Source: an uncultured Roseicyclus sp.
GTDB lineage: Bacteria > Pseudomonadota > Alphaproteobacteria > Rhodobacterales > Rhodobacteraceae
DNA: 64,000 nt
NCBI GenBank assembly: GCA_937139335.1
Contig: CAKZPN010000046.1
Location: 181,746-245,745 of the forward strand
Direction of reading: 5' to 3'
Every line of letters starts with the position of its first letter. Within the stretch, counting starts at the first letter, position 1. The position numbers and the translations under genes were made by a program. Below the pieces are notes generated by a model. That model saw only the letters and a program-made list of their open reading frames with translations, ran no database searches and was not told the DNA's origin. Below are positions 26,955 through 37,245 of the stretch, piece by piece.

Positions 26955-27425
26955 TCAAAGCGCCGCGTCCTTCACCGCCTGCATCGACACATGCGTCGAG
27001 GTCGAGGCGACATGCGGCAGGTTCGACACCACCTCGGCCAGGATGTCGCGGTAGGCGCGCATGTCGCGGCAGCGGATCTTCATCAGGTAATCGAACTGCC
27101 CCGCGATCAGGTGGCACTGCTCGATCTCGGGCACGTGGCGCACCGCCGCGTTGAAGGCCGTCAGCGCCGGTTCGCGGGTGTCGGTGAGCCGCACCTCGAC
27201 GAAGGCCACATGCTCACGGTCAAGCTTCGCTGGGTCGAGAAGCGCGCGGTAGCCGAGGATGTATCCCGAGGCCTCGAGCCGTCGCAGCCGCGCCTGCGTC
27301 GGGCTTTTCGACAGGCCGATGCGGCGCGCCAGTTCCGTCACCGGCAGGCGGCCATTCTTCGACACCTCGGCCATCAGCTTCAGGTCGAAGGCATCGGGCG
27401 GATTGTCGGAGCGGTCGTTCTCCAT
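26955..27425 (-). CDS. putR: Lrp/AsnC-family regulator of proline utilisation
   Basis: 156 residues: N-terminal winged HTH (about 14-65, with LARRIGLSKSPTQARLRRLEASG) and a C-terminal RAM ligand-binding domain (about 75-150, with GQFDYLMKIRCRDM). It is divergently transcribed from putA with a 117-base gap. By analogy with PutR of Agrobacterium and Rhodobacter it would activate putA in the presence of proline. The start ATG at 27423-27425 matches the family N-terminal length. Confidence 0.9.
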   Translation of the reverse strand: MENDRSDNPPDAFDLKLMAEVSKNGRLPVTELARRIGLSKSPTQARLRRLEASGYILGYRALLDPAKLDREHVAFVEVRLTDTREPALTAFNAAVRHVPEIEQCHLIAGQFDYLMKIRCRDMRAYRDILAEVVSNLPHVASTSTHVSMQAVKDAAL

Positions 27426-27542
27426 CCATTCGCCTTTCGTGAACACGATCATCAGACGATACGGCTGCGCCAGACCGCAATCAAGGAAAACCGCCTTCGC
27501 GGCCTCTGCTATTCTCGGGCGATCATCACGAAGGACCGCGCC

Positions 27543-30500
27543 ATGCCGCTCGACCGCCCTGCCCCCGACCTGTCCCGGCTGCGCGACGCCATCCGCGCCA
27601 ATCGCCTCGCCCCGGAGGGACCGGCGCTCGACGCGCTGGTCGCGGCCCATGCGCCCGATCCGGCCCTGCGCACCCGCGCGGTCAAGCGCGGTGCGGGTCT
27701 CGTGCGGCGGATGCGCGGCGACAGCGCACCGGGGTTGATGGAGGTGTTTCTCGCCGAATACGGCCTCTCGACCAGCGAGGGCGTGGCGCTGATGTGTCTT
27801 GCCGAGGCGCTCCTGCGCGTGCCCGACGCCGCCACGATGGACGCGCTGATCGAGGACAAGATCGCGCCATCCGAATGGGGCGCGCATCTGGGGCAGTCGG
27901 CCTCGTCCCTGGTCAACGCCTCGACCTGGGCCCTGATGCTGACGGGCCGGGTGCTGAAGGACGGCGAGGGCATGGCAGGCGTGCTCAAGGGGGCTGTGCG
28001 GCGGCTGGGCGAGCCGGTGATCCGCGCCGCCGTCGGCCGCGCGATGCGCGAGATGGGGCAGCATTTCGTGCTGGGCCAGGACATGGCCGAGGCGATGCGC
28101 CGCGCCGCCGCCAATGAACGCCGCGGCTACGCCTATTCCTACGACATGCTGGGCGAGGCGGCGATGACGGCGCCGGATGCAAGCGCCTATTTCGGCGCCT
28201 ACATGGGCGCGATCCGCGCGCTGGAGCCGGCCTGCCGGTCGGACGACATCAGGGTGAACCCGGGCATCTCGATCAAGCTGTCCGCGCTTTTCCCGCGCTA
28301 CGAACAGGCGCAGCGCGACCGCGTGATGGCCGAACTGGTGCCGCGCGTGATCGAACTGGCGCGGTTGGCGCGCGCACAGAACCTGGGGCTGAACATCGAC
28401 GCCGAAGAGGCCGACCGCCTCGACCTGTCGCTCGACGTGATCGAGGCGGTGCTGGCCGACGAGAGCCTCGCGGGATGGGACGGGTTCGGCGTGGTGGTAC
28501 AGGCCTACGGAAAACGCGCCAGCGCGGTCATCGACTGGGTCCACGCGCTGGCCGAGACGCATGACCGCCGCATGATGCTGCGGCTGGTGAAGGGCGCCTA
28601 CTGGGACACCGAGATCAAGCGCGCGCAAGTTGCGGGGCTGGAGGATTTCCCGGTCTGGACCCGCAAGCCCGCAACCGACGTGGCCTATCTGTGCTGCGCG
28701 CAGAAGCTGCTGGGCCTGACCGACCGGATCTTTCCGCAATTTGCGACGCACAACGCCCATACCGTCGCCGCGATCCTAGAAATGGGCGCGAACCGCGACG
28801 TCTACGAATTCCAGCGCCTGCACGGCATGGGCGAGGCATTGCACGAGCTGGTGCGCGCCGAGAACGGGCCGCGCTGTAGGATCTACGCGCCGGTGGGCAA
28901 GCACCGCGACCTGCTGGCCTATCTGGTGCGGCGGCTGCTGGAAAACGGGGCGAATTCCAGTTTCGTGAACCAGGTGCTGGACGAGGATGTGCCGCCCGAC
29001 ACCGTGGCGCGCGACCCGTTTGCCGACCTGTCCGAGCCGACACCCGCAGCGGTCGTGATGCCCGAGCGGCTCTTCGGCGCGGCGCGAGTGAACTCCATGG
29101 GCTTCGACCTGACCGACCCGGTGACGCAGGCCGCGATCGAGGACGCGCGCGGGCCGTTTGCGGCAGCGACATGGGAGGCCGGGCCGCTGCTGGCCGGTGC
29201 GGTTGCCGGCGGCGCGACCTGGGATGTCGTGAACCCCGCGCGCTCGGCTGACACGGTGGGCCGGCTGACCATCGCCGCGCCAGAGGATATCGAGACGGCA
29301 CTGGCGGGCGCCCGCGCCTGGGAGGCGCCGGTTGAGGTGCGCGCGGCGGCGTTGAAGCGGGCCGCCGACCTGTACGAAGCGCGGTTCGGCGAGATCTTCG
29401 CGCTGCTGGCGCGAGAGGCGGGCAAGTCGCTACCCGACGCGGTGGGAGAATTGCGCGAGGCTGTGGATTTCCTGCGCTACTATGCGCGGCAGGCCGAGAC
29501 CTTGTCCGCGCCCGCCCGTGGCGTCTTCGGCTGCATCTCGCCCTGGAACTTCCCGCTCGCCATCTTCACCGGCCAGGTCGCGGCGGCGCTCGCGGCGGGC
29601 AACGGCGTCATCGCCAAGCCCGCCGAGGCGACGGGGCTCATCGCGCACCTTGCGGTGCAATTGCTCCACGAGGCCGGCGTGCCGCGGGACGCGCTGCAAC
29701 TGTTGCCGGGGCCGGGCTCCGAGGTCGGCGCGGCGCTGTCGTCGGACGCGCGCATCGCGGGCCTGTGTTTCACCGGTTCCACCGCGACGGCGCAGGCGAT
29801 CAACCGCGCGCGCGCCGACCACCTCGACCCCTCCGCGCCCTTCATCGCCGAGACCGGCGGGCTGAACGCGATGGTCGTGGACAGCACGGCGCTGCCGGAA
29901 CAGGCGGTGCGCGACATCATCGCCTCGAGCTTCCAGTCGGCCGGCCAACGCTGCTCGGCATTGCGGCTGCTCTATCTGCAGGAGGATGTGGCGGCCCCGA
30001 TCCTCGAGATGCTGCAAGGCGCGATGGCGGAGCTGCGGCTGGGCGACCCGTGGCACCAGAAGACCGACATCGGCCCGGTGATCGACGCGCGCGCCAAGTC
30101 CGGCATCGTGGAGCATGTCGCGGCTGCGCGCGCCGAGGGGCGGGTGATCGCCGAGGGCACCGTGCCCGAGGATGGCACCTTCGTCGCGCCGACGATCCTG
30201 CGGCTGCAAGGCGGCATCGCCGCGCTGGAGCGCGAGATCTTCGGCCCGGTCCTGCATGTCGCGACCTACCGCGCCGCCGACCTCGGCCGCCTGGTGGCGG
30301 CGGTGAACGCGAAGGGCTACGGGCTGACCTTCGGGATGCACAGCCGGATCGACGACCGGGTGCAGGAGGTCACGGGCGCTGTCCGGGTCGGCAACTGCTA
30401 CGTGAACCGAAACCAGATCGGCGCGGTGGTTGGCAGCCAACCCTTTGGCGGCGAAGGGCTTTCGGGCACGGGGCCGAAGGCGGGCGGGCCGGCCTACCTG

Positions 30501-31004
30501 CCGCGCTTCACGCGGGTGGAGGCGAAGGCGGTGGTGGCGGACCAGGGGCCGGAGGCCGACCGCAAGGCATTGACCAAGGCGCTCGCCGCCCTGCCCGATC
30601 CGAAGGACAGGACCCTGTCGATCGAGAACCTGCCCGGCCCGACGGGTGAATCGAACCGGCTGTCCAACCACCCGCGCGGTCGCGTGCTCTGCCTCGGGCC
30701 GGGGCGCGAGGCGGCGGAGGCGCAGACGCGGGCGGCCGAACAGGCGGGCTGCACGGCGCTGGCCGCAGGCGGCCATGTTCCGGCGGAGTGGCTGACGGAT
30801 CTCGACCCGCTCGACGCGGTGCTGCTCTGGTCGGAGGGTGAGGATGCGAGGCCCTATGCGCAGGCGCTGGCGGCCCGCGACGGCGCGATTGTCCCGCTCG
30901 TCACCGCGGCCGACCCGGCGCCGTACCTGACGCTGGAACGCCACCTCTGCATCGACACAACGGCGGCGGGCGGCAACGCGGCGCTCCTGGCCGCGTCGGG
31001 GTGA
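27543..31004 (+). CDS. putA: Bifunctional proline dehydrogenase / L-glutamate gamma-semialdehyde dehydrogenase
   Basis: Oxidises proline to glutamate in two steps, with FAD then NAD+, on the inner face of the membrane. 1153 residues: PRODH barrel (about 160-460, with NPGISIKLSALFPRY, VVVQAYGKR and LRLVKGAYWD), then the aldehyde dehydrogenase domain (about 540-1000) with the general base E770 (AETGG) and nucleophile C804 (SAGQRCSAL), then a C-terminal extension of about 130 residues. It lacks the N-terminal ribbon-helix-helix domain of E. coli PutA and so cannot act as its own repressor, which agrees with the adjacent putR. The extension places it with long alphaproteobacterial PutAs. Confidence 0.96.
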   Translation: MPLDRPAPDLSRLRDAIRANRLAPEGPALDALVAAHAPDPALRTRAVKRGAGLVRRMRGDSAPGLMEVFLAEYGLSTSEGVALMCLAEALLRVPDAATMDALIEDKIAPSEWGAHLGQSASSLVNASTWALMLTGRVLKDGEGMAGVLKGAVRRLGEPVIRAAVGRAMREMGQHFVLGQDMAEAMRRAAANERRGYAYSYDMLGEAAMTAPDASAYFGAYMGAIRALEPACRSDDIRVNPGISIKLSALFPRYEQAQRDRVMAELVPRVIELARLARAQNLGLNIDAEEADRLDLSLDVIEAVLADESLAGWDGFGVVVQAYGKRASAVIDWVHALAETHDRRMMLRLVKGAYWDTEIKRAQVAGLEDFPVWTRKPATDVAYLCCAQKLLGLTDRIFPQFATHNAHTVAAILEMGANRDVYEFQRLHGMGEALHELVRAENGPRCRIYAPVGKHRDLLAYLVRRLLENGANSSFVNQVLDEDVPPDTVARDPFADLSEPTPAAVVMPERLFGAARVNSMGFDLTDPVTQAAIEDARGPFAAATWEAGPLLAGAVAGGATWDVVNPARSADTVGRLTIAAPEDIETALAGARAWEAPVEVRAAALKRAADLYEARFGEIFALLAREAGKSLPDAVGELREAVDFLRYYARQAETLSAPARGVFGCISPWNFPLAIFTGQVAAALAAGNGVIAKPAEATGLIAHLAVQLLHEAGVPRDALQLLPGPGSEVGAALSSDARIAGLCFTGSTATAQAINRARADHLDPSAPFIAETGGLNAMVVDSTALPEQAVRDIIASSFQSAGQRCSALRLLYLQEDVAAPILEMLQGAMAELRLGDPWHQKTDIGPVIDARAKSGIVEHVAAARAEGRVIAEGTVPEDGTFVAPTILRLQGGIAALEREIFGPVLHVATYRAADLGRLVAAVNAKGYGLTFGMHSRIDDRVQEVTGAVRVGNCYVNRNQIGAVVGSQPFGGEGLSGTGPKAGGPAYLPRFTRVEAKAVVADQGPEADRKALTKALAALPDPKDRTLSIENLPGPTGESNRLSNHPRGRVLCLGPGREAAEAQTRAAEQAGCTALAAGGHVPAEWLTDLDPLDAVLLWSEGEDARPYAQALAARDGAIVPLVTAADPAPYLTLERHLCIDTTAAGGNAALLAASG

Positions 31005-31013
31005 GGGGCACCG

Positions 31014-31469
31014 TCAGATGTCGGGGGATGCGCCGTAGTTGCCGGTGTAGCCCCCGGCCTCAAGGGCCTCGGTGACCTCGGCGGGCATGTAGGTCTCGTC
31101 GTGGCGGGCGAGGATCTCGGTCGCGAGGAAGGTGCCGTCGACCAGACGGCCGGTCCCCACCATGCCCTCGCCCTCGCCGAAGAGGTCAGGCAGGATGCCG
31201 GTGTAGGTCACGGGGATCGAGGCGCCGCCGTCCGTCACGACGAAGGTGATCGTCTCGCCGGAATCGCGCACCAGCGTGCCCTCCTCGACCATGCCGCCGA
31301 TGCGGAACACTTCGTGCGGCGGGGGCGGGTTGTCGACCACTTCGGAGGGCGGGCGGAAGAAGTTGATGCCGTCGCGCATCGCGTAGCCGATCAGGCCCGT
31401 TGACAGGATGAGCGCCAGGGTCGCGACCATGATGACCTGGATCCGGCGTTGCTTCTTCAATCCGCGCAT
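31014..31469 (-). CDS. ccmE: Cytochrome c maturation heme chaperone CcmE
   Basis: Carries heme covalently in the periplasm for delivery to apocytochromes c (System I). 151 residues: a basic cytoplasmic N-terminus, a single membrane anchor (about 11-30), then an OB-fold beta barrel. The heme-binding histidine is H123 and the conserved tyrosine Y127 in LARHDETYMP. The C-terminal tail is flexible. It is separated from other ccm genes here; ccmI lies 25 kb away. Confidence 0.95.
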   Translation of the reverse strand: MRGLKKQRRIQVIMVATLALILSTGLIGYAMRDGINFFRPPSEVVDNPPPPHEVFRIGGMVEEGTLVRDSGETITFVVTDGGASIPVTYTGILPDLFGEGEGMVGTGRLVDGTFLATEILARHDETYMPAEVTEALEAGGYTGNYGASPDI

Positions 31470-31654
31470 CGCGCGCTCTCCTCTCGCTCCGGTCCCGTGC
31501 GCGCACGAAACTCCCTCCCGACGCCACGGACTGGCCGCTTGAAGATGGGTCTAGTCCACCTTCCTGTCGAGAGGCACGCGCCAAAAGGCAGCAGGGCTCA
31601 GGCATGGCTGTCGCACCGACCCTAACCCGGCCCGCGTCGCGCAACCTTGATCTA

Positions 31655-32473
31655 TCACAAATCCGCGGCTTCGAACTCGATCCGTCGGCGCAGGAACTGC
31701 GTCGCCTTGTTCGACACCGATTTCGGGTCGCCCGTGGTCAGGAACCGCGACGGCGTGCCCGCGCCGAGCTTGTCGGGGTGACGCGCGATGTAATCGGCCA
31801 GCGCCTCGGCCACCAGATCGGGCTGGGAATAGACCGCGACCTCGGGGCCGAGCGCCTCGCGGAACACCTCTTCCACCAGCGGGTAATGTGTGCAGCCGAG
31901 GATCGCGGCCTGCGGCTTCGGCATCCGCCGCAGAAGCGCCTCGACATGGCTGCGGACCAGCGCATCTGCCAGGATCATGTCGCCCATCTCGATCGCATCG
32001 ACGACGCCGGCGCAGGGCTGCGCCTCCACGTCCACGCCGATCGCGCGGAAGGCCAGTTCGCGCTGGAAGGCACGGCTCGAGACGGTGGCGGGCGTCGCGA
32101 AGAGCGCCACGGTTTCCACCGCGACGGGACGCGGTGGGGAGTTGTCGCCCCATTTCCGCTCGGTCAGGGCCTCGATCAGCGGCACGAAGACGCCGAGCAC
32201 CCGCTTTCCCTCGGGAACCCAGCTTTCCTGCATCCGGCGCAGCGCGGCGGCAGAGGCGGTGTTGCAGGCGAGGATCACGAGGTCGCAGCCCTGGTCGAAC
32301 AGCACCTGCACGCCCTGCGTCGTCAGGTTGTAGATGTCATCGGCGTCGCGCACGCCGTAGGGCGTGTGGGCGTTGTCGCCGAAATAGACCAGTGTCGTGT
32401 CCGGCAGGCGCTTCACCACCGCATCCAGCACGGTCAGCCCGCCGAGCCCGCTGTCGAAAATGCCAACCGCCAT
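31655..32473 (-). CDS. murI: Glutamate racemase
   Basis: Makes D-glutamate for peptidoglycan in the cytosol. 272 residues; the two catalytic cysteines are C70 (LACNTAS) and C194 (LGCTHYPL), and the N-terminal [10 protein letters not shown] contains the D7-S8 pair. The start codon overlaps by one base the stop of the upstream acyltransferase (TGATG), so the two are translationally coupled. Confidence 0.95.
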   Translation of the reverse strand: MAVGIFDSGLGGLTVLDAVVKRLPDTTLVYFGDNAHTPYGVRDADDIYNLTTQGVQVLFDQGCDLVILACNTASAAALRRMQESWVPEGKRVLGVFVPLIEALTERKWGDNSPPRPVAVETVALFATPATVSSRAFQRELAFRAIGVDVEAQPCAGVVDAIEMGDMILADALVRSHVEALLRRMPKPQAAILGCTHYPLVEEVFREALGPEVAVYSQPDLVAEALADYIARHPDKLGAGTPSRFLTTGDPKSVSNKATQFLRRRIEFEAADL

Positions 32474-33417
32474 CAGTACCTGTCCTTCAATCCGCCGAAG
32501 ACCCGGCCCTGCGGGGCGTCGGGGTCGCGGTGGCGATCCTCGAACTCGAAGCCGCGCGCGCGGCCGTCCAGCGCCCGCGGGCTCAGCCCGTAGGTGGTTT
32601 CGCGCAGGAAGGCCATCATCGCCTTGGAATCCTTGGCATAGGGGTCAAGCTCCGCACGCGGGATCGGCTGGCCGATCACCACCTCGACCGGGCTGTTCAC
32701 GCGGGCGCGGAATTCCTTGATCAACAGGCCCATGCGCAGCGTCGTGTGCAGGTGGCTCATCAGCTGGAACAGCCGCGAGTTGTGGCCGTCGAAGAACACC
32801 GGCACCACGGTTGCGTCCGATTTCGCGATCATCCGCGCGGTGAAGCTGCGCCAGCCCGGGTCCATCGGCTGGCCAAAGGGCCTGGCCGCCGTCGACACCG
32901 TACCGCCGGGGAAGATGCCGATGGCGCCGCCACCGGACAGGTAGCGCAGCGCCTCTTTCCTGGTCTCGATGTTCAGCGCCAGCGCCTCCTTCGTGTCGTC
33001 GAAGGAGATTGGCAGGATCACGCGGTTGATATCCTCAGCCTTGCGGAAGACGCGGTGCGCAAGAATGCGGAAATCGCCGCGCGCGACGCTGAGGATATGG
33101 CCCATCATGAGCCCGTCGAGGATGCCGTAGGGGTGGTTGGCGATCATGATCACCGGCCCCTCGCGCGGGATCAGGTCGAGCGAGCCGCCAACGACCTTCA
33201 GCTGCAGCCCGTAGCGCTCTACGATCACCTGCCAGAAGTCGCGGCCCTGTCGGACCTCGTCATCATAGCCCTCGGCGCGGCGGATCAGGCTGATGCGCCC
33301 GGTGGCGTTCTCCATCACGCGGATCATCGCGCGCCCGCCGCGCGAGGCGGCGGAGGATGCGTAGGAGATTTCGCGTGCGATCGCGCGGGACGTGTCTTGG
33401 ATGGGGCGGCGGGACAT
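32473..33417 (-). CDS. Lysophospholipid acyltransferase family protein
   Basis: 314-residue PlsC-like membrane-associated acyltransferase. The active-site histidine is in [10 protein letters not shown]; the spacing from H to D is one residue longer than the classical HX4D, as in hemolysin/OlsA-type members. The acyl-acceptor phosphate motif appears as IFPGGTVST. It may acylate glycerophospholipids or ornithine lipids; there is no olsB beside it. ATG at 33415-33417 is preferred over a TTG eleven codons upstream. Coupled to murI by a TGATG overlap. Confidence 0.85.
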   Translation of the reverse strand: MSRRPIQDTSRAIAREISYASSAASRGGRAMIRVMENATGRISLIRRAEGYDDEVRQGRDFWQVIVERYGLQLKVVGGSLDLIPREGPVIMIANHPYGILDGLMMGHILSVARGDFRILAHRVFRKAEDINRVILPISFDDTKEALALNIETRKEALRYLSGGGAIGIFPGGTVSTAARPFGQPMDPGWRSFTARMIAKSDATVVPVFFDGHNSRLFQLMSHLHTTLRMGLLIKEFRARVNSPVEVVIGQPIPRAELDPYAKDSKAMMAFLRETTYGLSPRALDGRARGFEFEDRHRDPDAPQGRVFGGLKDRY

Positions 33418-33495
33418 GCCGGGCGATGACCTCAGTCGGACGGGTTCCAATGATGTAGTCGACTGCCCCGAGTCGGTCCAGCGCGCGTTTCGGCC

Positions 33496-34467
33496 TCAGC
33501 GCGCCGCGCGACGGGTCCAGCCCCAGAGACAGATCAGCTCCATCGCGACATGCGCGCCCGCGACGGCGGTAATCGCGGCATGGTCGAAGGGCGGCGAGAC
33601 CTCGACCACGTCGCCGCCGACCAGGTTGATGCCCGCCAGCCCGCGCAAAAGCGCCGCCGCCTGTGCAGAAGACATCCCGCCCCAGACCGGCGTGCCGGTG
33701 CCGGGCGCGAAGGCGGGATCGAGCCCGTCGATGTCGAAGCTGAGGTAGACCGGCCGGTCGCCCACGCGCGCCTTCAGGTCGGCGGCGATGGCGGCGGGGC
33801 CGCGGGCATGGATCTCGGGCGCGTCGTGGATGTGGATGCCGAGGTTGTCCTCCACCACCGTGCGGATGCCGACATGGGCGGAATGTGCGACGTCGATCAG
33901 ACCTTCCTTGACGGCCGTGTAGCAGAACGTGCCGTGGTCGATGCGGGCCGGGTCGTCATCGACCCAGGTGTCGGTATGAGCGTCCACCTGGATCAGCGCC
34001 AGCGGCCCGTGCTTGGCGGCATGCGCGCGAAGGATCGGCAGGGTGATCGAGTGGTCGCCCCCGAGCGTGAGGCAGCCGGCGCCGGCGGCGAGGATACCGG
34101 TCACATGCGCCTCGATCCGGGCTGGAACGTCGCGGGTGAAGGCATAATCCAGTGCCATGTCGCCATAATCGGTGATCGCGAAGTCTTCCAGCGGCGAGAA
34201 CCCGTCCCAGCCATAGGGCGGATCGAAAGGCTGCAGGCTCGACGCCTCGCGGATCGCGCGCGGCCCGAGCCGCGCGCCGGGCCGGTTCGTCACCGACTGG
34301 TCGAAGGGGATGCCGGTGATGGCAAGGTCGACGCCGGTGAGGTCCTTGGTGTAGCGGCGGCGCAGGAAACTGGTGGCGCCCGCAAAGGCGTTTTCGAAGG
34401 CCAGGCCCTTCAGATCGGTCCGCGTGAACGCCCCGTCGACCTCGTGTTTCGCGTCTTCCAGCGCCAT
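33496..34467 (-). CDS. speB: Agmatinase-type ureohydrolase (second copy)
   Basis: 323 residues with every Mn ligand of the arginase superfamily: H139 (GGDHS), D162, H164 and D166 (DAHTD), and D245 and D247 (SFDIDGLD), followed by FAPGTGTPVWGG. The classic DAHTD and FDIDGLDP motifs fit agmatinase, which makes putrescine and urea, better than the paralogue at 1087-2046 does. ATG at 34465-34467 follows GGAGGGCGG. The gene symbol is by family resemblance; guanidinobutyrase activity is also possible. Confidence 0.88.
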   Translation of the reverse strand: MALEDAKHEVDGAFTRTDLKGLAFENAFAGATSFLRRRYTKDLTGVDLAITGIPFDQSVTNRPGARLGPRAIREASSLQPFDPPYGWDGFSPLEDFAITDYGDMALDYAFTRDVPARIEAHVTGILAAGAGCLTLGGDHSITLPILRAHAAKHGPLALIQVDAHTDTWVDDDPARIDHGTFCYTAVKEGLIDVAHSAHVGIRTVVEDNLGIHIHDAPEIHARGPAAIAADLKARVGDRPVYLSFDIDGLDPAFAPGTGTPVWGGMSSAQAAALLRGLAGINLVGGDVVEVSPPFDHAAITAVAGAHVAMELICLWGWTRRAAR

Positions 34468-34606
34468 GTCCGCCCTCCGGTGATGTCGGGCCAAGGCTTA
34501 CGGCCCCGTCGCGGTCCTTGTCCAGCACCCCTCGTTTCCCCCGGCCTTGCCCCTATCTCCATCGTGGGGCAGGTACGGGATGCCGGGCAGAACAGGGGGC
34601 CGATCC

Positions 34607-35128
34607 ATGAGCGATGACACCGAAGTGGCCGCCGAGGCGCTGCGCCGCGCCTTTCTCGAGGGGATGAGCCGGGCCGCGGCCTCGGTTTCTGTCGTGACCA
34701 CTGACGGGCCGGCCGGGCGCGCGGGCGTCACGGTCTCGGCGATGACCTCGATCTCGGCCGACGGCCCGCAGCCGACGATGCTGACCTGCCTCAACGCCAC
34801 CTCCTCCGCCTTGCCATTGGTGCTGGAAAACGGCTGTTTCTGCATCAACGTGCTGCGCACCGGCCAGACCGACGTTTCCGATGTCTTCTCCTCGCGCCTG
34901 CCCGCGCCGGGCGGCGACAAGTTCAACGCGGTCGAGACCGAGACGCTGGTGACAGGAGCACCGCGCATCCGCGACGCGCTGGTCAGCTTCGACTGCCGCC
35001 TCATCTCGGCCGAACTGATCGGGACGCATCACATCTGCATCGGAGCGGTGGCGGCCGTGGTCACGGCGCAGACCGGCGACCCGCTGCTCTACGGCATGCG
35101 CCGCTACCTGCGCACCGAGGATCACTAG
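34607..35128 (+). CDS. Flavin reductase family (FMN-binding) protein
   Basis: 173 residues of the split-barrel flavin reductase-like family (HpaC/DszD type). It begins with a helical stretch, then AAASVSVVTTDGPAGRAGVTVSAMTSIS, the FMN-phosphate-binding part, and ends with a YGMRRY segment. Such proteins supply reduced flavin to a two-component monooxygenase, but no oxygenase partner is adjacent, so it may act in trans. Its stop codon TAG shares the palindrome CTAG with the stop of the convergent M20 gene. Confidence 0.87.
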   Translation: MSDDTEVAAEALRRAFLEGMSRAAASVSVVTTDGPAGRAGVTVSAMTSISADGPQPTMLTCLNATSSALPLVLENGCFCINVLRTGQTDVSDVFSSRLPAPGGDKFNAVETETLVTGAPRIRDALVSFDCRLISAELIGTHHICIGAVAAVVTAQTGDPLLYGMRRYLRTEDH

Positions 35129-36291
35129 CCCTCGATCGGCAGCGCGCGTTCGGCCAGCCGCGCCAGCAGGCTCGCGCCGATCGGCAGGATCTCGTCGTTG
35201 AAATCGAACTTCGGGTGGTGCAGCCCAGCCCCCGGCCCCGCGCCAAGGAACAGGTAGGCGCCCGGCCGCGCCTCGAGCATGTAGGCGAAATCCTCCGCCC
35301 CCATCTCGCGCCCGGCATGGCCGTCGACGAGGCCCTCGCCCACCACCTCCGCCGCGACCTCGGCGGCGAAGCCGGCGCGGGCGGCGTCGTTGATCGTGGC
35401 AGGGTAGCCCACCTCGTAGGTGAGCCGCGCGGTGACGCCGAAGCTCGCGCCCTGCCCCGCCACGATCTCCTCCATCCGGCGCATCACCATCGCCTGCACC
35501 GCCGGGTCGAAGGTGCGCACGGTGCCGTTGATGTAGGCGGTGCCGGGGATGACGTTGTTGGCGGTGCCGGCGTGGATCTGCGTGACCGACACCACCAGAT
35601 CGCCAAGCGCATGGTGATTGCGCGACACGATGGTCTGCATCGCCTGCACGATGGAGACGGCGGCCGGGATCGGGTCCAGCGTCTCGTGCGGCATCGCGCC
35701 ATGCCCGCCGCGCCCCTCGACATGGACGTGAAACTCGTCCACCGCAGCCATGATCGGGCCGGGCGTGGTCAGCACGCGCCCGAGGTCGAGCCCCGGCACA
35801 TTGTGCAGCGCATAGACTTCGGCGATGTCGAAGCGGTCCATGATCCCCTCGTCGACCATCACGCCGGCGCCGCCGCCGTCCTCCTCCGCAGGTTGGAAGA
35901 TCAGCGCGACCTTGCCCCGGAACGCCCGCGTTTCAGCCAGGTAGGCCGCAGCGCCGAGAAGCATCGCAGTATGCCCGTCATGACCGCAGGCGTGCATCTT
36001 GCCGGGTGTCTCCGACGCATACGCCGCCCCTGTCTCCTCGGTGATCGGCAGCGCGTCCATGTCGGCGCGCAGGCCCACCACCGGGCCGGGCCCCTGCCCC
36101 TCGATGATCGCGACGATGCCGCTCGTGGCGACCCCCTCGTGGATCTCGTCCACCCCGATCTCGCGCAGCCGGGCGGCGACATAGGCGGCGGTCTCGTGAC
36201 AGTCGAAGGCCAGTTCGGGGCGGGCATGCAGCTGCTTGCGCCACGCGGTCATCTCGGGCGCGAGGCCTGCGATACGGTTCAGGACGGGCAT
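35125..36291 (-). CDS. M20 family amidohydrolase (hippurate hydrolase / aminoacylase type)
   Basis: 388-residue zinc (or Mn) hydrolase of the M20D group that removes acyl groups from amino acids. MHACGHDGHT carries the first metal histidine, FQPAEEDGGGA the metal-bridging glutamate pair, and MGAEDFAYML the last metal-site region. The dimerisation (lid) domain occupies about 180-290. No signal peptide. The exact substrate is open: hippurate, N-acetyl amino acids or an auxin conjugate are all known for the group. Confidence 0.9.
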   Translation of the reverse strand: MPVLNRIAGLAPEMTAWRKQLHARPELAFDCHETAAYVAARLREIGVDEIHEGVATSGIVAIIEGQGPGPVVGLRADMDALPITEETGAAYASETPGKMHACGHDGHTAMLLGAAAYLAETRAFRGKVALIFQPAEEDGGGAGVMVDEGIMDRFDIAEVYALHNVPGLDLGRVLTTPGPIMAAVDEFHVHVEGRGGHGAMPHETLDPIPAAVSIVQAMQTIVSRNHHALGDLVVSVTQIHAGTANNVIPGTAYINGTVRTFDPAVQAMVMRRMEEIVAGQGASFGVTARLTYEVGYPATINDAARAGFAAEVAAEVVGEGLVDGHAGREMGAEDFAYMLEARPGAYLFLGAGPGAGLHHPKFDFNDEILPIGASLLARLAERALPIEG

Positions 36292-36357
36292 GGCTGGACT
36301 CCTCCGGGCGCGTTGGGTCTAAGGAAGCCTACCTGACCCAAACGCCCCGGCTCCGCA

Positions 36358-37158
36358 ATGGACGACCTCGCCCGCCTGCCCCCGCTCGACCGGCTCCGCG
36401 CCATCATGGCCGCGCTGCGCGACCCCGTCACCGGCTGCCCCTGGGACGTGGAGCAGGACTTCGCCAGCATCGCGCCCTACACGATCGAGGAGGCCTACGA
36501 GGTCGCGGACGCGATCGAACGCAAGGCCTGGGACGAGCTGAAGGGCGAGCTGGGAGACCTGCTGTTCCAGTCGGTATTCCACGCCCGGATGGCCGAAGAG
36601 GCCGGGCTCTTCGACCTCGACGACGTGGCGAGTGCCATCGCCGACAAGATGGTCGCGCGCCACCCGCATGTCTTCGGCGAGGACAGCAACGCCAAATCCG
36701 CCGAGCAGCAGGTGCAGGACTGGGAAACCGTGAAGGCCGCGGAACGGGCCGCGCGGGCGAAGGGCGGCGTGCTCGACGACGTGGCGCTTGGCCTGCCCGC
36801 CCTGATGCGCGCGGAAAAGCTGCAGAAACGCGCCGCGCGGGTCGGGTTCGACTGGCCCGAGATCGGCATGGTCATCGACAAGATCGCCGAGGAGGCCCGC
36901 GAACTGGCCGAGGCGCGAAAGGCCCTGCCGCAGGACAAGATCGAGGAGGAGATGGGCGACCTGCTCTTCGTCATGGCCAACCTCGCCCGGCACTTGAAGG
37001 TCGATCCCGAGACCGCGCTCCGCCGCGCCAACGCGAAATTCACCCGCCGGTTCGCGCATATCGAGGCGGCACTGGCCCAAGACGGCAAGCGCCCCGAGGA
37101 CAGCGACCTGCAGGAGATGGACACGCTCTGGGACGCGGCCAAGGCGGCCGGGCTCTAG
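36358..37158 (+). CDS. mazG: Nucleoside triphosphate pyrophosphohydrolase
   Basis: House-cleaning enzyme that hydrolyses (d)NTPs to NMP and PPi. 266 residues with two tandem MazG domains: the first (about 15-110) has CPWDVEQDF and the EEAYEVADAI...ELGDLLFQ Mg-binding helices; the second (about 150-240) has EEARELAEA and EEMGDLLFVMANLAR. Both acidic helix pairs are intact. Single gene, divergent from the M20 gene with a short intergenic region. Confidence 0.94.
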   Translation: MDDLARLPPLDRLRAIMAALRDPVTGCPWDVEQDFASIAPYTIEEAYEVADAIERKAWDELKGELGDLLFQSVFHARMAEEAGLFDLDDVASAIADKMVARHPHVFGEDSNAKSAEQQVQDWETVKAAERAARAKGGVLDDVALGLPALMRAEKLQKRAARVGFDWPEIGMVIDKIAEEARELAEARKALPQDKIEEEMGDLLFVMANLARHLKVDPETALRRANAKFTRRFAHIEAALAQDGKRPEDSDLQEMDTLWDAAKAAGL

Positions 37159-37245
37159 CGCGGCGGCGGTCTTGCCCTTCCCCGGTCAACCGGGCATTGC
37201 AGGGGGGAACAGGCGCGGCCCCGCCCGCCGACCGGAGATGACCCC

